A stretch of 64,000 nt of DNA from an unidentified bacterial endosymbiont (GTDB lineage: Bacteria; Pseudomonadota; Gammaproteobacteria; Enterobacterales; Enterobacteriaceae), in NCBI RefSeq assembly GCF_918797525.1, contig NZ_OU963893.1, positions 3,534,001 through 3,598,000 of the forward strand, read 5' to 3'. How positions within the stretch are numbered: the first letter of the stretch is position 1; each line of letters starts with the position of its first letter. The notes below the pieces were generated by a model. The model was not told where the DNA came from and did no database searches. It saw only the letters and a program-made list of their open reading frames with translations. Position numbers and translations under genes: made by a program. This document shows positions 40,596 to 49,373 of the stretch, piece by piece.

Positions 40596-41164
40596 GACAA
40601 TTGAGAAGAAAACTCCTTAAGCTCTTGTGATTCGCACATGCTCCTGAAAATATTTTCTGCTTCTTCAGGAGTTTTACCCTCATTCAAAAAAATTTCACGC
40701 ACATCAATGGGGGTTCTAGATCCGCGAGGGTCATGCCATTCCGGACAAACCTCACGCAGGTGAGTCATGTCGCGCAATTCATACCTATTCATGTGACCAT
40801 ACTGGGCATAAATTTCATCGAGAATGCGGACATCTGCCCGGCTCAATTCATCGAAAACTTCATCGGCATCCATTTCTCGCGGATCAGCACTCAGGCAGAC
40901 ATCATGTCCCGCTGTTTGTATCAGCCGATACCAATATTCACCGCCAGTTTCAGCTCTGCCACGGATTATATCCAAGGTAGTAGACATCACAGGGCCATGA
41001 GGCATTGAATAGAGGCGATCCTCACCCATCATGCGTCCATGGCGGATCATAGACTCACGATTGGCCAAGTATAATAACTTCATAAGCTTCAGATATGCCA
41101 TGCGCCCGCCACGCTTAAGTAGCAGGTAAGCAGCCATCTGAGCTACTTTTTCTTCGCTAAACAT
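40592..41164 (-). CDS. Panacea-domain (DUF4065, SocA-like) antitoxin
   Basis: The 190-aa protein carries the Panacea domain: VAQMAAYLLLKRGGRMAYLK, then LMKLLYLANRESM and SMPHGPVMSTTLDII, a helical fold also found in SocA of Caulobacter, where it delivers toxin SocB to ClpXP. Panacea proteins serve as antitoxins to many unrelated toxins. Here the gene stands first, with its own promoter region, ahead of a PemK-like gene and inside the tail operon between K and I. Confidence 0.8.
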   Translation of the reverse strand: MFSEEKVAQMAAYLLLKRGGRMAYLKLMKLLYLANRESMIRHGRMMGEDRLYSMPHGPVMSTTLDIIRGRAETGGEYWYRLIQTAGHDVCLSADPREMDADEVFDELSRADVRILDEIYAQYGHMNRYELRDMTHLREVCPEWHDPRGSRTPIDVREIFLNEGKTPEEAENIFRSMCESQELKEFSSQLS

Positions 41165-41501
41165 ATAGAACCTCTAAATCATTGATGAAAGCAGAACTCT
41201 ACAGTGATTCTATAGCTAGCTATAACTTTTAAGCAATCAACATTTCGTCAAGATAGGCCCACGTTCGACGACGATCGCAATGGTCACTTTGCAAGTTATC
41301 GACGCATTCGGCGAAATTACCCCTCGATTATTAGTAAAGTAATATCACGATCTCAGGAGATAGGCTGGGCCTATGACGCGGCTCGGACTGTCAAAAAAGG
41401 CATAAATAGCACTTTTTGCACAAAAAGCATATCAAGCATGCAATGCATCACTTAACAAATTGCTGTAGTATCTTGCGCCCTCTGAATGCTGCGCTTATAT
41501 T
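41165..41501 (-). promoter_or_regulatory. Panacea operon promoter region with palindrome
   Basis: This 337-bp gap has no gene. On the minus strand TTGCTT and TATAGA, 16 bases apart, form a sigma-70-like promoter about 45 bp before the antitoxin ATG. A perfect 14-bp palindrome TATAGCTAGCTATA (41211-41224) overlaps the -10 element and is a natural operator for autoregulation by the antitoxin complex. The remaining 250 bp next to gene K show AT-rich sequence but nothing else recognisable. Confidence 0.55.
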
Positions 41502-42221
41502 TTAACCACGTTCGGATATTGCTTTATGTCTGAGTATCTTCATGGTTCTTTCCATCCAGTAGCCCCCATACGGCACGCGCTGGCTCAAATGCCCATAAAG
41601 GTGATGCAGTAGCATATTGCCTTCCAGCAGAATCCCCGCATGATTCCACTTATCAGCCTGAACCTGCATGATCACCATATCGCCTGGTTTTGGTGGGCCG
41701 TCGAATTCCCGGAATCCGCACTCATACCAGCAATCCTGATAGAAGTTGTCCGGACAGTCGTTTTCCCACCAGGGATAATCGACCCGGTAATCGTGAAGCT
41801 CGATTCCGTGCGTTTGCCAGTAATAGCTCATCACCAGCCCCCAGCAGTCAAAGTGACCAAGCACAAACGGACGCTCGAGCAGCGGCAGTTCTCCACGCGG
41901 CTGGATGGTGCGTAAATCCCCCTCCGGCCAGCTCACGATATGCCAGGGTAAAAGGGTTGCATCACATTGCGCTTTATCCAGTTCGCTCGGTTGCGTCGAG
42001 GCATCAGGGTGACTGTGAGCGATGGCTATGACCTTCCCCCAGTCCTCAGCAGCTGCATAGTCTTCGGGGCAAAGTACAAAATTGTCCTCCGGCTCCGCGG
42101 CAAGATTCCGGCACGGAAAATATCGTTCAACACGGCTTTTCTGCGCCACCACGCCGCAGCACTCGCGAGGATACTCAGCTGCAGCATGGGCCATAATCGC
42201 ATAGATGGTTTTCTGGCGCAT
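41502..42221 (-). CDS. tail assembly protein K (JAMM plus NlpC/P60 peptidase)
   Basis: The 239-aa protein has two enzyme domains as in lambda K. An N-terminal JAB/MPN metal site (ECCGVV, then HSHPDASTQPSELD near residue 70) is followed by a C-terminal NlpC/P60 Cys-His domain (GHFDCWGLV near residue 123, KWNHAGILL near 190). It is thought to process peptidoglycan or tail proteins during tip assembly or DNA entry. It starts 2 bp after the L stop. Confidence 0.9.
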   Translation of the reverse strand: MRQKTIYAIMAHAAAEYPRECCGVVAQKSRVERYFPCRNLAAEPEDNFVLCPEDYAAAEDWGKVIAIAHSHPDASTQPSELDKAQCDATLLPWHIVSWPEGDLRTIQPRGELPLLERPFVLGHFDCWGLVMSYYWQTHGIELHDYRVDYPWWENDCPDNFYQDCWYECGFREFDGPPKPGDMVIMQVQADKWNHAGILLEGNMLLHHLYGHLSQRVPYGGYWMERTMKILRHKAISERG

Positions 42222-42222
42222 A

Positions 42223-42978
42223 TCAGCTCCTGATCAAAGACGTGCCCGGGAACCCACCATGCGAAAGCTCGTTATCTTCACCGAACCGAAGTTTGCAGGC
42301 CGTCAGCGTGCCATTGCATTCGTCCAGAGAAGGGTCGCTCACCGGGTTGTTGTTTTTATCGAAATAGCGGGTTCCGGCATAGTCGCAGCCATCGCCGGTG
42401 CGATATTTATTCCGGATACACCAGGTACACAGAGAATGAAGTTGACGTGTGGGGATCATCTTTCCCTGTAACGACATCGGGCTATCGAGCACGAATTCGA
42501 TACTTTCGCTCGGAATTTCGCTGTTTTTGCTATCAATGTAAAAAACTCGTTTTCTGACCTGTTGCGGATCGGCTTTTGGGTTCCCTTCCGGGAAATTGCG
42601 GGCATCGAGATAATGCGCAAAAGTGTCATGGATCGTGACTTTAGCTTGCAGCATATCGTCATAAGCCAGACACAACGCCGTGATGGTGCTATCAATATTT
42701 CCCACGGTTAGCGTAGGCTGGGAACCACTTCCCTCTGTGGAAGCATCAAGGCCACTGATTTCATAGGGCCATGCGCCATACTCTTCTCCCTGCCACCAAA
42801 TACTCTTCGCCTTCAGCTTTGATTCGTCACCTCCAGCGGCGGCAATTTCTTCTTCCGTGTGTGGGAGGTTGTACGCGTGAAATCGCAGTACATGATCCAC
42901 GCCGAACGTAGAGCCATCAACTTCGATAAGCCGGACTTTATTGCAGGGCTCAAGGCTTTGATAGTCTGCTGTGATCAT
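42223..42978 (-). CDS. minor tail protein L (iron-sulfur tail-tip protein)
   Basis: The 251-aa L homologue has a beta-rich N-terminal domain and a Cys-containing C-terminal domain (LCTWCIRNKYRTGDGCDYAG, then DECNGTLTACKLRFG) with the set of cysteines that hold a [4Fe-4S] cluster in lambda L. Its ATG overlaps the M stop (ATGA). Confidence 0.9.
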   Translation of the reverse strand: MITADYQSLEPCNKVRLIEVDGSTFGVDHVLRFHAYNLPHTEEEIAAAGGDESKLKAKSIWWQGEEYGAWPYEISGLDASTEGSGSQPTLTVGNIDSTITALCLAYDDMLQAKVTIHDTFAHYLDARNFPEGNPKADPQQVRKRVFYIDSKNSEIPSESIEFVLDSPMSLQGKMIPTRQLHSLCTWCIRNKYRTGDGCDYAGTRYFDKNNNPVSDPSLDECNGTLTACKLRFGEDNELSHGGFPGTSLIRS

Positions 42979-43322
42979 GGTGCGTACGCCTGTTTGAATG
43001 TTGCGGAAATGGTCATGACGTTGCTGGATAAGGGCTGTGACTTGATTGATTCAGCCTCAATCCGGTAGAGCCCAGTTTCACCAATTGGCGATGCCCAGAT
43101 GAATGACTTTGTGACGTGAGAACGAAAGAACTTCAGGGCCTGAAGCATGTCCGCTTTTTTACCCGTCAGGGTGACAGGCCAAGACTGCTTTTCAGGGTTA
43201 ATGCCTTCCCCGGTGATCTGCTCATAGCCGTCGCCAAAGGTAGCAGAGCGCGTTTTAAGGCTGAACGCCCCTTCCATTCCCGCCTGTATCTGTGTTCGCC
43301 AGGTGAATGTTTCGATTGCCAT
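42975..43322 (-). CDS. minor tail protein M
   Basis: The 115-aa product resembles lambda M: TFTWRTQIQAGMEGAFSLKTRSATFGDGY near the start and SFIWASPIGETGLYRIE late. It forms part of the tail hub. ATG 43322 follows GGAG; the end overlaps L. Confidence 0.9.
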   Translation of the reverse strand: MAIETFTWRTQIQAGMEGAFSLKTRSATFGDGYEQITGEGINPEKQSWPVTLTGKKADMLQALKFFRSHVTKSFIWASPIGETGLYRIEAESIKSQPLSSNVMTISATFKQAYAP

Positions 43323-43337
43323 GCTTTCTCCGGGCAT

Positions 43338-43360
43338 AAAAAAACCCGCCGAAGCGGGTT
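43338..43360 (-). terminator. intrinsic terminator after the interrupted lipoprotein gene
   Basis: On the minus strand AACCCGC-TTCG-GCGGGTT is followed by seven T. It closes the lipoprotein unit before gene M. Confidence 0.75.
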
Positions 43361-43393
43361 AAGTAAGAATTTATATGAACTCAATAGATAAAT

Positions 43394-43939
43394 TTACCGA
43401 CACATCTCATTAAATGAAACTGCTACGGCCTCCGTCTTGCTCGAAAAAATAACCTTTCGGTTGACTGTATAAGTTACCCCAGAAGAAAATATCCCCTTGG
43501 ATTTCATGCTGAGAAAAATATAGAAAGGCGTATAACCCGCATAAGCCCCATAAGAATTTTTGGAGTTAAATAGCTGCGCGGAATAGTGCTCCACTTTTTG
43601 CTAGCCCTTGCGGAGCAAGGGATTGGGGCGGCCACCTCCGCTAAGTGGCATTACGTCCAGCTTGATGTGTTTACTCTTACGTGGCTACCATAGGTCAAAA
43701 AATGGGAAGTGTAGCGGTATTAGACGCAGCTATTTAATTTCTCCACATACATATCCTTCAATGGTGCCGTCTTCTTTCTCACCCGCTTTAATGAAACGTA
43801 ACTCTCTAAACTTAGAACTTTCCGGATCTTTCATATCCGATGATATTTCATCTTTAGCAAGCGCAATAGCTTTGTCTGGACTGGGATTGCATCCAGCAAG
43901 CATTACAGCACCCAAAACCACAAGAAGTATTTTCTTCAT
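43394..43939 (-). pseudogene. phage lipoprotein gene interrupted by a MITE-like insertion
   Basis: The 5' part (43939 down) encodes MKKILLVVLGAVMLAGC, a lipoprotein signal, and continues to EGYVCGEI; the 3' part (from about 43569 to 43394) resumes NSKNSYGAYAGYTPF and ends NEMCR. Joined, they give a 125-aa lipoprotein of a type common between H and M of lambdoid phages. The 168-bp insertion keeps the frame but places TAG two codons in, so only a 69-aa product can be made. The distal piece contains no obvious start. Confidence 0.8.
43566..43737. mobile_element. 164-bp MITE-like element with TTAA target duplication
   Basis: TTAA occurs directly on both sides (43566-43569, 43734-43737). Between them a segment begins ATAGCTGCG and ends CGCAGCTAT, perfect terminal inverts; with mismatches the match extends to about 25 bp (AATA, GCT and CACTT blocks recur). 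It encodes nothing. Removing it with one TTAA restores the reading frame of the lipoprotein, which is strong evidence for insertion. The mobilising transposase is not in the window. Confidence 0.8.
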
Positions 43940-44131
43940 ATCCCTATTCCATCAGTAATAGATGGCTGAATCCTATCAGGGATTGAGCAATGACAAAACC
44001 CGCAGTTAAGCGGGTTTGAGATAGCCTGACTTCTCAGGAGATTGGCCGAGGTTTCGGCTGATTAAAAGATCTTGCTCAAATCTACGCCATAGACAAAAGC
44101 CCACCTGAGTAGGCCAATAACGTGCTAACCG

Positions 44132-44356
44132 TTACAAATTATCAATAGTTTTTCGGAGGACCGATTTAGCTTCATCAATCAATTGTTGCTTAACCTCAGA
44201 AAGGCTTGATTCCCAATTTAACGGGATCTGCGCATGTACAACCAAGTCGGCAAATGCACTTTCTTCGCTTCGATAAACGCTAACCTTTGCAATCGTGCTC
44301 TTACCATTTTCATTGTCAAACGGGGTGATATCATCAACTTGAAATCTCATATTCAT
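44132..44356 (-). CDS. small phage protein of unknown function
   Basis: The 74-aa product (MNMRFQVDDITPFDNENGKSTIA) is soluble, with a beta-rich first half and a helical end. ATG 44356, five bases after AAAAGGA, overlaps the tape-measure stop (ATGA), so it is coupled to it. Similar small genes follow H in related phages. Confidence 0.7.
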   Translation of the reverse strand: MNMRFQVDDITPFDNENGKSTIAKVSVYRSEESAFADLVVHAQIPLNWESSLSEVKQQLIDEAKSVLRKTIDNL

Positions 44357-47300
44357 CGCGTTCCTTTTATTGCATTCCACAGAGGCGTACCCGGTCGCTG
44401 TGCCTGCTCAGACACAACTTTCACTATTGCCGGTTTAAGCTGCTTCATTATATCAACATTGTTGGATGAACTGGTGTTTGTCGTCTGCTGTTGAGCCCCC
44501 TGAATCACAACGCCACCAACATTAACATTTATAGCCGCCCCTCCCCCCTGTAACCCATACATAGGTGCGGTTCCAACGTAACCACCGTTTGCATACCCTT
44601 GGGCGTTTCGCATCAAAGCGTAGAGGTTGCCAACACCCAACGCGCTCGTTGCTTCTTTCGTGAATACAAATTCCCCACCATGAACAATCCCTTTTGGTTG
44701 GTATTTGCCGCCGTCCCCTGTGTAACCACCCACATCGAACTCCGGCATCAGACCTCCGCCTGAAAGTCCAAATATCGCGCCGATACCGGTTCCACCAAAG
44801 GCGGATTTCATGCTGTTTACCATCGCCAACTGGACGAGCATTTGAGCCGTTCCCTTGAGAAAGGTAGTCAGGAAGTCAGAAAAATTCGCTTTGCCGGTCG
44901 TGAAGAAGTCCGTAAGGCTGCTTGCCATCCCTGTAAAAGCATTGCTGGTTATTGTCTGGATCTGTGAATAAACGTTTGTCGCGTTGTCCTCAAATTCAGC
45001 CCACCCTTTTTTTACACCAGCCTCCCAGCTACCACGGAGACGATCCTCTGCGTCGTAGTAGTCATTCGCGGCCTTGAGCTGATTTTTATATCTCTCATCA
45101 GCAAGTTTCCCACCAGCATTTATCCAACCGGCTGCCAATTGGCTCCTTGCCAGCTCGCGCTGAGCCAGGCGATCGCTTATGCCAGCGCTGGCAACTAATG
45201 CTGCCTGCTTCTCTGCCATTTGTGTGACATATTTCTGCGAGGTGTCCATGCGTTTATTTAGCTGCTCCTGGGCGGTAATCTGATCGCCCAAAAGCGCCTT
45301 TTGCCGCGCCAGCTGCAAAACCTGGTCTTTACTCGCAAGCAGTGATTTTTCCTGCTTCGATAGAGTGCGGGTGCGGGATGCCTCTTCCAGTACCTGGAAT
45401 TTGGCCTCTGTAGTCCACAAATTTTTGCGCTGCTGACTTATCGTGTCATTGACGCTTTTATGCGCCTTAAGCGCCACCAGCTGCGCCTGGAGTGCCAGCA
45501 ATTCAGCCTGTGCTGCGTCAGTGGTTCGATCGCCTGCAGAGACTGTGGCCTGTTTTCCTTTTGGGGTCTTTTTCCCGAACTCCGCAACTCCTAACCTGTC
45601 CTTTTGGGTGGTTACGGTCGCTGTAATTTTTCGGGTGCTGTCCAGATATTTCCCGGCGCTAACGTTGGCAGCATCCCAGTCTTTTTTGAGCTGGGAGACG
45701 CTATCACCATAAGCCACGGCCATATCCTCATTGTATTTTTGCCACTTCTTCATAGTGTCGGTTTTGGCAAAATCCGGAATGAGGTCGATAGCTTTGGCGA
45801 TGGATAAGGAAATCACCTGGTTAAGTTTCTGGAATACGATCGCGATACTGTAATAAATCGCGTTAAATTCCCTCATCGTGTTAGATGCAAGCTCCGCCAC
45901 CCACTGGCCGATGTTCTGCATTGCCTCAGAGGCCCAATCTTTAACAGACAGCCACAGACGCCCAAACGGCGTTAGAGAGTCATAAGCCTGCTTTCCTCTC
46001 GTCTCCATTGTATCGCCAAATAACTCTATAGCCTGTGTGACTGCGCCGGTCTGATCCTTCTGCTTAACCAGATCGTCAATATGCTTGAGCTGGGAAACCG
46101 TCAGAAAATTATATTGCTCATTCAGGCTCTGCAAAGCTTTGACAGGGTCTTTTTCAATATCCTTGTAAGCTTTGGCAATGTCCTGCGCCGAAACAATACC
46201 AGTTTGAACGGCCATAGAGGTTGCCTTTGCCGCCTTCTCAATCTGCTGTTCAGTCAGCGAACCGATCCCGATAAGTTCAGTCATTATTCCCTGAACGGTT
46301 CCCACCGTCGCGCCAGTGGATGCTGATATGGATTCAGAGGCCGCAATTACCTGAAGCGCTGAAGTCCCGGCGATGTTGCCGGTTCGAATAATGGCTTTGT
46401 TTATTTCGTCGTAGGTATTGAAATAATCAGTACCGGCTTTCGCCGCCAGGAGAACGGCACCAGCCAGACCACCGAGAGCCACGCGGGCAGGTGTTACCAG
46501 CGATAACATGGCCTTCATGGCGCTGCCTACGCCGCCAAATGAATCGCGCAGTTGCCCGCCCTGCTGAATAGCTACCATGTAGACAGGCATACCGGATGCC
46601 AGGGAGGTGACAATATCGGTGATCTGCATTGGTAAATATCGCATGGCATTACGATATTGCCCCGCGCTAATCGCTCCGTTCTTCCACGCTCCTTCCTGAG
46701 CTTTCAACTGTGCGATCATCGGTGCCACCTGCTGTGAAACACCCAATTCAGCGGCTTTTAATTCGAGGATCTCGGCGCGGGTTTTTCCGATGGCCGCTGC
46801 CTGTTCGTTAAGGGACGAAATAAACGAATCACGAATATTTTTAGACCGATTTAATTCTGCTGCTTCTGCCCTTTCAGCGGCCTCCATTTCCGCAATGGCC
46901 TTTTTCATCGCTCTGGACTGGCTGGCGGCAATCCTGCGCTGATTAGCCTCACTCTGTACGGCTCGCTCTTGCTCTCGCAGTTGAGCAATTAATGGCGCTG
47001 CCTGTTCGGATAGTCCCATCTGGGCAGCCCGATATTCAGCCAGATCCGCTTTAGTGGCTCTGAAGGTTGAAACCTGCGTTCCAAGAGTATCAATAAAGTT
47101 CTTGTTAGCCGCCTGCGCTTTTTGTGCCGCCTGCGCCTGCTCAAGTCTCGCCCGGCCCTCTTCGGTTTCCGCCTCCATTACCTGGGCAAGTTTCGTCCTG
47201 GTCGTTTCAAGAACGCTGTTGTAGCGCGTGAAATCTTCGTCATCCACCAGCCCTTTACCCCGAAATTTCGAAAGGCTTTCCTGGATGTTATCCAGCTCAT

Positions 47301-47541
47301 CCAGAGCTTTGTTTACCGGGCTGATTTTATTCAGCAGGTTTTGTAATTCCTGGCGCTGTTGCTTCAGGCTTTCGGTGTTTTTTTTCTGGTGATCAACGCC
47401 AGTACGAAAAACACTGTTAAGGTCATCCGCTTTACCGGCTGCCGCGGTCGCGGTGTTCTGAAATTGATCCAGCGCCTGATTGCCGCGCTCCAGCTCGCTG
47501 GTATTCACGCGTAGCGAGATCGTAGCGATATCGTTGCTCAT
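44353..47541 (-). CDS. tail tape measure protein H
   Basis: The 1062-aa protein sets tail length. It opens with SNDIATISLRVNTSELERGNQALDQF, then long coiled coils rich in Gln, Ala and Glu (about residues 60-290), a hydrophobic region (about 330-400: SLVTPARVALGGLAGAVLLAAK), more coiled coil, and the lambda H-type C-terminal domain (NFSDFLTTFLKGTAQMLVQLAMV near residue 890). At about 0.15 nm per residue the tail would be near 160 nm. It starts in a 4-bp overlap with the T frame. Confidence 0.93.
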   Translation of the reverse strand: MSNDIATISLRVNTSELERGNQALDQFQNTATAAAGKADDLNSVFRTGVDHQKKNTESLKQQRQELQNLLNKISPVNKALDELDNIQESLSKFRGKGLVDDEDFTRYNSVLETTRTKLAQVMEAETEEGRARLEQAQAAQKAQAANKNFIDTLGTQVSTFRATKADLAEYRAAQMGLSEQAAPLIAQLREQERAVQSEANQRRIAASQSRAMKKAIAEMEAAERAEAAELNRSKNIRDSFISSLNEQAAAIGKTRAEILELKAAELGVSQQVAPMIAQLKAQEGAWKNGAISAGQYRNAMRYLPMQITDIVTSLASGMPVYMVAIQQGGQLRDSFGGVGSAMKAMLSLVTPARVALGGLAGAVLLAAKAGTDYFNTYDEINKAIIRTGNIAGTSALQVIAASESISASTGATVGTVQGIMTELIGIGSLTEQQIEKAAKATSMAVQTGIVSAQDIAKAYKDIEKDPVKALQSLNEQYNFLTVSQLKHIDDLVKQKDQTGAVTQAIELFGDTMETRGKQAYDSLTPFGRLWLSVKDWASEAMQNIGQWVAELASNTMREFNAIYYSIAIVFQKLNQVISLSIAKAIDLIPDFAKTDTMKKWQKYNEDMAVAYGDSVSQLKKDWDAANVSAGKYLDSTRKITATVTTQKDRLGVAEFGKKTPKGKQATVSAGDRTTDAAQAELLALQAQLVALKAHKSVNDTISQQRKNLWTTEAKFQVLEEASRTRTLSKQEKSLLASKDQVLQLARQKALLGDQITAQEQLNKRMDTSQKYVTQMAEKQAALVASAGISDRLAQRELARSQLAAGWINAGGKLADERYKNQLKAANDYYDAEDRLRGSWEAGVKKGWAEFEDNATNVYSQIQTITSNAFTGMASSLTDFFTTGKANFSDFLTTFLKGTAQMLVQLAMVNSMKSAFGGTGIGAIFGLSGGGLMPEFDVGGYTGDGGKYQPKGIVHGGEFVFTKEATSALGVGNLYALMRNAQGYANGGYVGTAPMYGLQGGGAAINVNVGGVVIQGAQQQTTNTSSSNNVDIMKQLKPAIVKVVSEQAQRPGTPLWNAIKGTR

Positions 47542-48160
47542 TTTGCGCCCTCTTTATGCATGATTTTTAGCGCGGCTTGCTCCATTACACGGATATCTGA
47601 AAGCGCGGCTGCCTCGTCCTCTACGCCGTGAAGACGCATAACCCACGGCAATACGTTATAGTCCAGCCCGGTCGCCCCACCCATTCCCGCCCGCCACTGC
47701 GTGCTGACAGCCTGAAACACCAGGAATGAAGGCCAGATGTCCGGCCAGACGTCGATGTATTGATCGTCGTAGTCATCCGGCGTAAGCCCGTAAGGCGCCA
47801 GGTCTGCCGCAGTGGGTTCAGGCGTATAGAACGCAGAGGCAACCGCTATTAGTTTTTTTCGCGCTGCCCCATCAGCTCGCGATAGTAGGTTTCAGGGATA
47901 GCTTTCATCGCCGCCGGATAGTTTTCCAGCAGCACCGACAGGTTTTCCGCGTTGAACGCATCAGGAAGTGCCCAGCCAGCAATGATTTCTATCAGAAAAT
48001 CAGTGGCGGTTTTGCCTTCGAGTTTTTCCAGGTCAGCCAGCTCTTTGAGCGACTTATGATTGAACGTGAATGTCAGCAAACCATCCTCATCACCGGCGCG
48101 CGGGATCGAGACGTTGGCCTTGAAAGTTGGTTTTGGCTGTAGAGTGAATTTGGTCGCCAT
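47538..48160 (-). CDS. tail assembly chaperone GT (made by -1 frameshift)
   Basis: After slipping at 47852-47858 the ribosome reads on through KLIAVASAFYTPEPTAAD, DDYDDQYIDVWPD and the domain to HKEGAK at 47538, adding about 104 residues to G. The T part has no start codon of its own near the junction, as in lambda. GT recruits tail tube protein to the tape measure. Its stop overlaps the H start. Confidence 0.88.
47849..48160 (-). CDS. tail assembly chaperone G
   Basis: The 103-aa product of unshifted reading ends at TAA just past the slippery run. It has the G family composition: KFTLQPKPTFKANVSIPRAGD, then FTFNHKSLKELADLEKLEGK and a helical end MGQREKN. ATG 48160 follows GAGG. G coats the tape measure during assembly and is absent from the virion. 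Confidence 0.88.
   Translation of the reverse strand: MATKFTLQPKPTFKANVSIPRAGDEDGLLTFTFNHKSLKELADLEKLEGKTATDFLIEIIAGWALPDAFNAENLSVLLENYPAAMKAIPETYYRELMGQREKN
47852..47858 (-). other. programmed -1 frameshift site A_AAA_AAC
   Basis: On the minus strand, in the G frame, codons GAA-AAA-AAC-TAA contain the slippery heptamer A_AAA_AAC immediately before the stop. Slippage by one base enters the T frame. Lambda uses G_GGA_AAG at the same place. Confidence 0.88.
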
Positions 48161-48175
48161 CGTTGCCTCTTCGTG

Positions 48176-48201
48176 AAAGAAAGCCTCCATGGGGGAGGCT
48201 C
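48176..48201 (-). terminator. hairpin between V and G
   Basis: On the minus strand AGCCTCC-CCCAT-GGAGGCT is followed by TTCTTTC. It is a probable attenuator or processing hairpin that lowers G/GT and tip expression relative to the tube protein. Confidence 0.55.
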
Positions 48202-48221
48202 AGATTATCGTTATGCCTGGT

Positions 48222-48893
48222 TTATGCTGCGGTGCCTGTGATTTTGTAGAACGTCATCGCTGGCGATTGCAGGTTCAGCACGACGCTTACCGTTTCGACT
48301 TCGTTCACCGCCGTGGCCGGCGTGTCGTCAAAAGATGCCGTGGCCGTCCAGTAACGGTTTTCCTTCGCCTTCGGCACGTACATGTACGCCGCCACAGTCT
48401 CTTCGTCTTCGTCCAGCTGGCGCAGCAACGGATATACCGGGAGAGTTGAGTCGTGAGCGATCGAGTAAGTCTGAGAGACAGCAGATTTATAGGTGTTCAG
48501 GTTGCGCTGGCGATCATCGCTGAGGAACTGAATCTGTGTGGTGTTCTGATCGCCACCAGATTTAGATACCTCAGTGATTTGTGGAAGTTCGGTCCATTCT
48601 TCAATCTTGCGAATAAAGCCGGAACCGCCTCCCGGGGCATATTTGTTTTTGTTTGTGGTGTTGATGTTGCGAAGGGTGACGGCATTCTCCGCAATCGCGT
48701 CGATTTTCGCGATAACGTTATCAATACCCGACCAGTTGCAGTTCACGTGAACGATATCACCGACCGCAATATCGTCCGCGGCGCTGACGGTGATCACCGC
48801 GTGCTCAGCATTCGTCGTACCGGTGAAAGTAATGGCCGGGCCGTAGCCCGACGCCAGATAAACATGAGCGCCGTTAGGCAATGCAAAGCCCAT
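48222..48893 (-). CDS. major tail tube protein V
   Basis: The 223-aa tube protein is beta-rich: MGFALPNGAHVYLASGYG at the start and a central FIRKIEEWTELPQITEVSKSGG, a segment typical of siphophage tube proteins. It ends at TGTAA, without the C-terminal Ig domain that lambda V carries. In this phage the Ig domain is instead found after the capsid gene. GGAGA precedes ATG 48893. Confidence 0.88.
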   Translation of the reverse strand: MGFALPNGAHVYLASGYGPAITFTGTTNAEHAVITVSAADDIAVGDIVHVNCNWSGIDNVIAKIDAIAENAVTLRNINTTNKNKYAPGGGSGFIRKIEEWTELPQITEVSKSGGDQNTTQIQFLSDDRQRNLNTYKSAVSQTYSIAHDSTLPVYPLLRQLDEDEETVAAYMYVPKAKENRYWTATASFDDTPATAVNEVETVSVVLNLQSPAMTFYKITGTAA

Positions 48894-48962
48894 AATGGTT
48901 TCTCCTTCAGAAACAAGATAATCGGCGTTAAGCCGGTCAGGTGTGGGATATCAGATAGGGAA

Positions 48963-49373
48963 TCAGCTGGTAATGTCTGCCCGATAATTCAGGCTGACAG
49001 GAACGGTGTAGGACACAGGTGTAGGGACGCCGCGGAATATGCCAGGCGCGCTGCTAATCCAGCAGGTAAAGTCTTTACCTGCAATTTCCTGCCCCTCGGG
49101 GAACAATTCCGCCACTCTGCCCGCCAGGGCAACGACGGAGGTACGGCCGGAGCTGGCTGGCGCCACGACATTAATCTGGTACACGCCAGAATGAGTCCGG
49201 CAGCGCAAGCCGAGATCGATTGTTCGCGGCGTAACGGGCATATCGTGAACGGCCAGGTACATCTCGTTAGCAGGAGGTGTAAACGGCACGTTCTCCCATG
49301 CAACCGAAATGCCCTCGGCATCAGCCCAGGTACCCAGTCTGGCGGCCAGTGCAGATGCAATATCAGGAATCAC
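48963..49373 (-). CDS. tail terminator protein U
   Basis: The 136-aa product resembles lambda U, which caps the finished tail: MIPDIASALAARLGTWAD, then MYLAVHDMPVTPRTIDLG and HSGVYQINVVAPASSGRT. Its ATG overlaps the Z stop (ATGA). Confidence 0.85.
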   Translation of the reverse strand: MIPDIASALAARLGTWADAEGISVAWENVPFTPPANEMYLAVHDMPVTPRTIDLGLRCRTHSGVYQINVVAPASSGRTSVVALAGRVAELFPEGQEIAGKDFTCWISSAPGIFRGVPTPVSYTVPVSLNYRADITS

